Of a stretch of 64,000 bases of DNA, positions 61,574-64,000 are shown one piece after another. A model generated the notes under the pieces. The model worked only from the letters and a program-made list of their open reading frames with translations, was not told the origin of the DNA and did no database searches. This DNA comes from Micrasema longulum (lineage: Eukaryota > Arthropoda > Insecta > Trichoptera > Brachycentridae), in NCBI GenBank assembly GCA_022494885.1, contig JAGVSM010004247.1, forward strand, positions 124,001-188,000, written 5' to 3'. The translations under genes and the position numbers were made by a program. Numbering within the stretch: position 1 is the first letter of the stretch; each line of letters opens with the position of its first letter.

Positions 61574-61740
61574 AACTGACCTAATATTATTATATAAAAT
61601 CATTAATTCTAAATTCGATTGTTGCGAACTCCTGGATTTAATAAATATTAATATACCAACACGTAGAACTAGACAAAATAGTATTTGTCACTCACCAATA
61701 CCGCGTATTCACAGACTAGGAAATGAATGTACCTGATAGG

Positions 61741-62424
61741 GTTTAAAAAACACCCCGTATAAAGAAATAAACAAGAATACGTTTATTAAATTATCGATTG
61801 TAAAAGTTTTATACGTGTAAAATCTATAAAACAACTTTATGTAAAAGCTCTGTTACTATACGTACGTAAACATTATTCTCTACCTTCCGTTACAAATACA
61901 AGAGTTACTAGATACTCCACGCTGATGCTGCAAAAAATAAATACAATCTTCGGTTAAAGAGGATTGGCCTACTACTCGGTTAAAGTGCACAATCTACTTC
62001 CATTATCCATGAGGACAATTAGTAAGTACTCACAATATAGCATTGCTGTTAAGAAATGGATAGTGGAGGTGGGTTGCACACGGATCGATGAGTGGATCAA
62101 GCCAAATAGGTCAAATGTGTGTACTGTTTATGAAATTTGTTCTATTGGTCTATATGTATTGGTTATGTTTTTTATGATTATTTTAGTTTTTTAGTGTTGA
62201 TTATTTTAATGATAATTAGGTCAATTAATCCAATTGGATTTAACACGTTTTTTTATTGTTATTATTATGTTAACTTTGTTAAATAGCTAATTTAAGGCAT
62301 GTTTCACATTTTGTAAAATGTTTCCCTCGGCACGGGACACCCCAGTGAGGGAACATTATTCTGTATAAAAAAGAATAAATACAATGTAAAAGTATAAATA
62401 AATAAATAAGTAAATAAGTATTCG
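61741..62424 (+). mobile_element. CR1-like LINE ORF2 C-terminus and 3' UTR
   Basis: 61955-62190 reads GLAYYSVKVHNLLPLSMRTI, YSIAVKKWIVEVG and a hydrophobic end. The 3' UTR has TTTCCCTCGGCACGGGACAC and ends in AATAAATAAATAAGTAAAT. The same A.Y..V.V.N.LP block is at 16036. Confidence 0.7.
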
Positions 62425-63611
62425 TTAAACGTTAAACTACTGGGAGTTTTACTCAATTCTGACCTTCCTCTTGACGCTCAAATTAGTAGAACGATAAGTT
62501 CATGCTTCTACCAGCTGAGACAAATTAAATGCATACGCAAAAATTTGCCGGTTGATGCCGCCCGTCAATTAATAAATGCGTTTGTAGTGTCTAGAGTCGA
62601 TTACTGTAATGGTATCTATGCAGGTCTACCAATGAACAAAATGACTCGCCTACAATCTGTATTGAATGCCGCAGCGAGACTTATTTTCGGAATCTCTAAG
62701 TTCAGTCATATCACTCCACTACTTCGGGAACTACACTGGCTACGTTTTTCACAGAGAGTCGAATACAAACTCTGTTGGCTTATGTGTAAGTCACTGCACA
62801 ACTCTGCTCCGGAATATCCAATGGAACTATGCAACTATGCACTCAATTCTGACCTATCTCTTGACGCTCAAATAAGTAGAACGATAAGTTCATGCTTCTA
62901 CCAGCTGAGACAAATTAAATGCATACGCAAAAATTTGCCGGTTGATGCCGCCCGTCAATTAATAAATGCGTTTGTAGTGTCTAGAGTCGATTATTGTAAT
63001 GGTATCTATGCAGGTCTACCAATGAACAAATGACTCGCCTACAATCTGTATTGAATGCCGCAGCGAGACTTATTTTCGGAATCTCTAAGTTCAGTCATAT
63101 CACTCCACTACTTCGGGAACTACACTGGCTACGTTTTCCACAGAGGGTCGAATACAAACTCTGCTGGCTTATGTATAAGTCACTGCACAACTCGGCTCCG
63201 GAATATCTAAGGGAACCATGCATTCCAGATGAACTAGCTGACAGGCGTCTCACGCTTAGATCAGCTACGTCTACGGCGAGAGGAAAAGTTATTATACCTC
63301 TACGCAAACAGCGCACTAAATTTAGTGAACGCGCATTTGCGGTCGCAGGCCCTATGGCATGGAATGCTCTCCCAGCAGAGGTGCGAGGCTGGGAAAGTGA
63401 AGTGATGTTTCGGAAAAAACTTAAAACTCACTTGTTCTCTAAATCATTTGAATAAATCCGTAGCACGTGACAACAAAATAAATTATTTTAATTAAATTAC
63501 AAATTTAAAAGCTTCAATTAAATTAACTTAACAATAGAATCATAATGTAAAGCGCCCTTGAGGTATTTTATTACGAAAATGGCGCTATATAAGTTATCCA
63601 CAATAAATAAA
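62425..63611 (+). mobile_element. L2/CR1-like LINE (family D), internal tandem duplication and full 3' end
   Basis: Copy 1 (about 62425-62835) reads KLLGVLLNSDLPLDAQIS, FVVSRVDYCNGIYAGLP and LHWLRFSQRVEYKLCWLM. At 62836 it jumps back to ALNSDLSLDAQISRTISS, and copy 2 repeats the block, then continues with ELADRRLTLRSATSTARG, RTKFSERAFAVAGPMAWNAL and LKTHLFSKSFE plus stop (63453-63455). A one-base loss at 63029-63032 breaks copy 2. The 3' UTR ends GGCGCTATATAAGTTATCC and AATAAATAAAT. Confidence 0.9.
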
Positions 63612-63624
63612 TAAATAAATAAAT

Positions 63625-64000
63625 TCCAGATAAACTAGCTGACATACGTCTTACACTTAGATTAGCTACATCAACGTCGAAAGGAAAAGTTATTATACCT
63701 CTACGCAAACAGCGCACTAAATTTGGCGAACGCGCATTTGCGGTCGCAGGCCCTACAGCGTGGAATGCTCTCCCAGCAGAGGCGCGAGGCTGTGAAAGTG
63801 AAGTGATGTTTCGGAAGAAACTTAAAACCCACTTGTTCTCTAAATCATTTAAATAAATCCGTAGCATGTGACAACAAAATAAATTGTTTTAATTAAATTA
63901 CAAATTTAAAAGCTTCAATTAAATTTATTTAACTTTGGAATCAGTATGTAAAGCGCCCTTGAGGTATTATATTACGAAAATGGCGCCATAAAAGTTATCT
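63625..64000 (+). mobile_element. LINE D tail, third unit, runs off the window
   Basis: It starts within the codons for IPDKLADIRLTLRL and continues KQRTK.GERAFAVAGPTAWN, the stop and 3' UTR to GGCGCCATAAAAGTTATCT at the window edge. It begins directly after the AATAAAT tail of the previous unit. Confidence 0.85.

Larger units (their letters stand above)
59690..61740 (+). mobile_element. CR1-like LINE (family E) split by a LINE tail and a P-like element
   Basis: The plus strand reads RLGVIFDEKLKFKSHINHM (59700s), resumes at about 60095 with IMKILYTSLVRSQLEYNCSP, VERVQRKFLRFINFNQHIP (mixed frames) and LEDRRKITD at 60310. After the P-like element it continues KIINSKFDCCELLDLINI, NIPTRRTRQNS and PIPRIHRLGNECT. 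It is close in sequence to the 50.6-54.9 kb LINE. Frames are broken. Confidence 0.8.

Overview
This window looks like a repeat-dominated, AT-rich stretch of an insect nuclear genome. The evidence is the density of decayed non-LTR retrotransposons (CR1-like, RTE-like, and R1/I-like with an RNase-H-type tail), tRNA-headed SINEs, mariner, hAT and P-like (THAP-bearing) DNA transposons, and many MITEs. There are no operons or bacterial features. The insect group cannot be fixed by eye. Lepidoptera is a reasonable guess from the RTE-like protein style, but this is inference. I found no complete host gene; a few short GC-rich exon-like segments are listed with low confidence.

Layout: 1-5100 holds CR1-like LINE tails, a 282-bp MITE with TATA duplications and the first copy of a MITE family I call TAGCTC. 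5.1-8.1 kb holds RTE-like, R1-like and CR1-like fragments, some in inverted pairs. 8.1-10.1 kb holds a P-like element and a full TAGCTC MITE. 10.4-20.7 kb is a patchwork of LINE tails, the repeat I call family Z, and nested insertions: an RTE fragment inside a LINE, and a MITE inside a LINE. 21.1-22.9 kb is a TAGCTC MITE carrying a LINE fragment and a broken mariner transposase. 24.7-26.1 kb is a 0.7-kb tandem duplication. 26.6-28.4 kb is an inverted pair of hammerhead-ribozyme-like repeat ends with a CR1-like LINE inserted in one of them. 28.7-30.5 kb is the least repeat-like part. 31.9-33.3 kb holds an RTE fragment split by a palindromic MITE, plus a short mariner derivative. 34.8-49.9 kb is mostly LINE tails, SINEs, foldbacks and a second broken mariner transposase. 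50.6-54.9 kb is a nearly complete two-ORF CR1-like LINE, interrupted by one visible homopolymer frameshift and inserted into an RTE fragment. 55.7-61.7 kb holds LINE fragments split by a 901-bp hAT element (8-bp duplication) and a 1251-bp P-like element (8-bp duplication), the latter itself split by a LINE fragment. 62.4-64.0 kb is a head-to-tail array of L2/CR1-like 3' ends.

The elements do not form a functional pathway. What links them is history: many host-element sequences continue on both sides of an insertion, so insertion order, target sites and element ends can be read directly. The most interesting items are the P-like element, the hAT element, the TAGCTC family with CWG 3-bp duplications, the hammerhead-like motifs, the repeated LINE-in-LINE junction, and the near-intact LINE.
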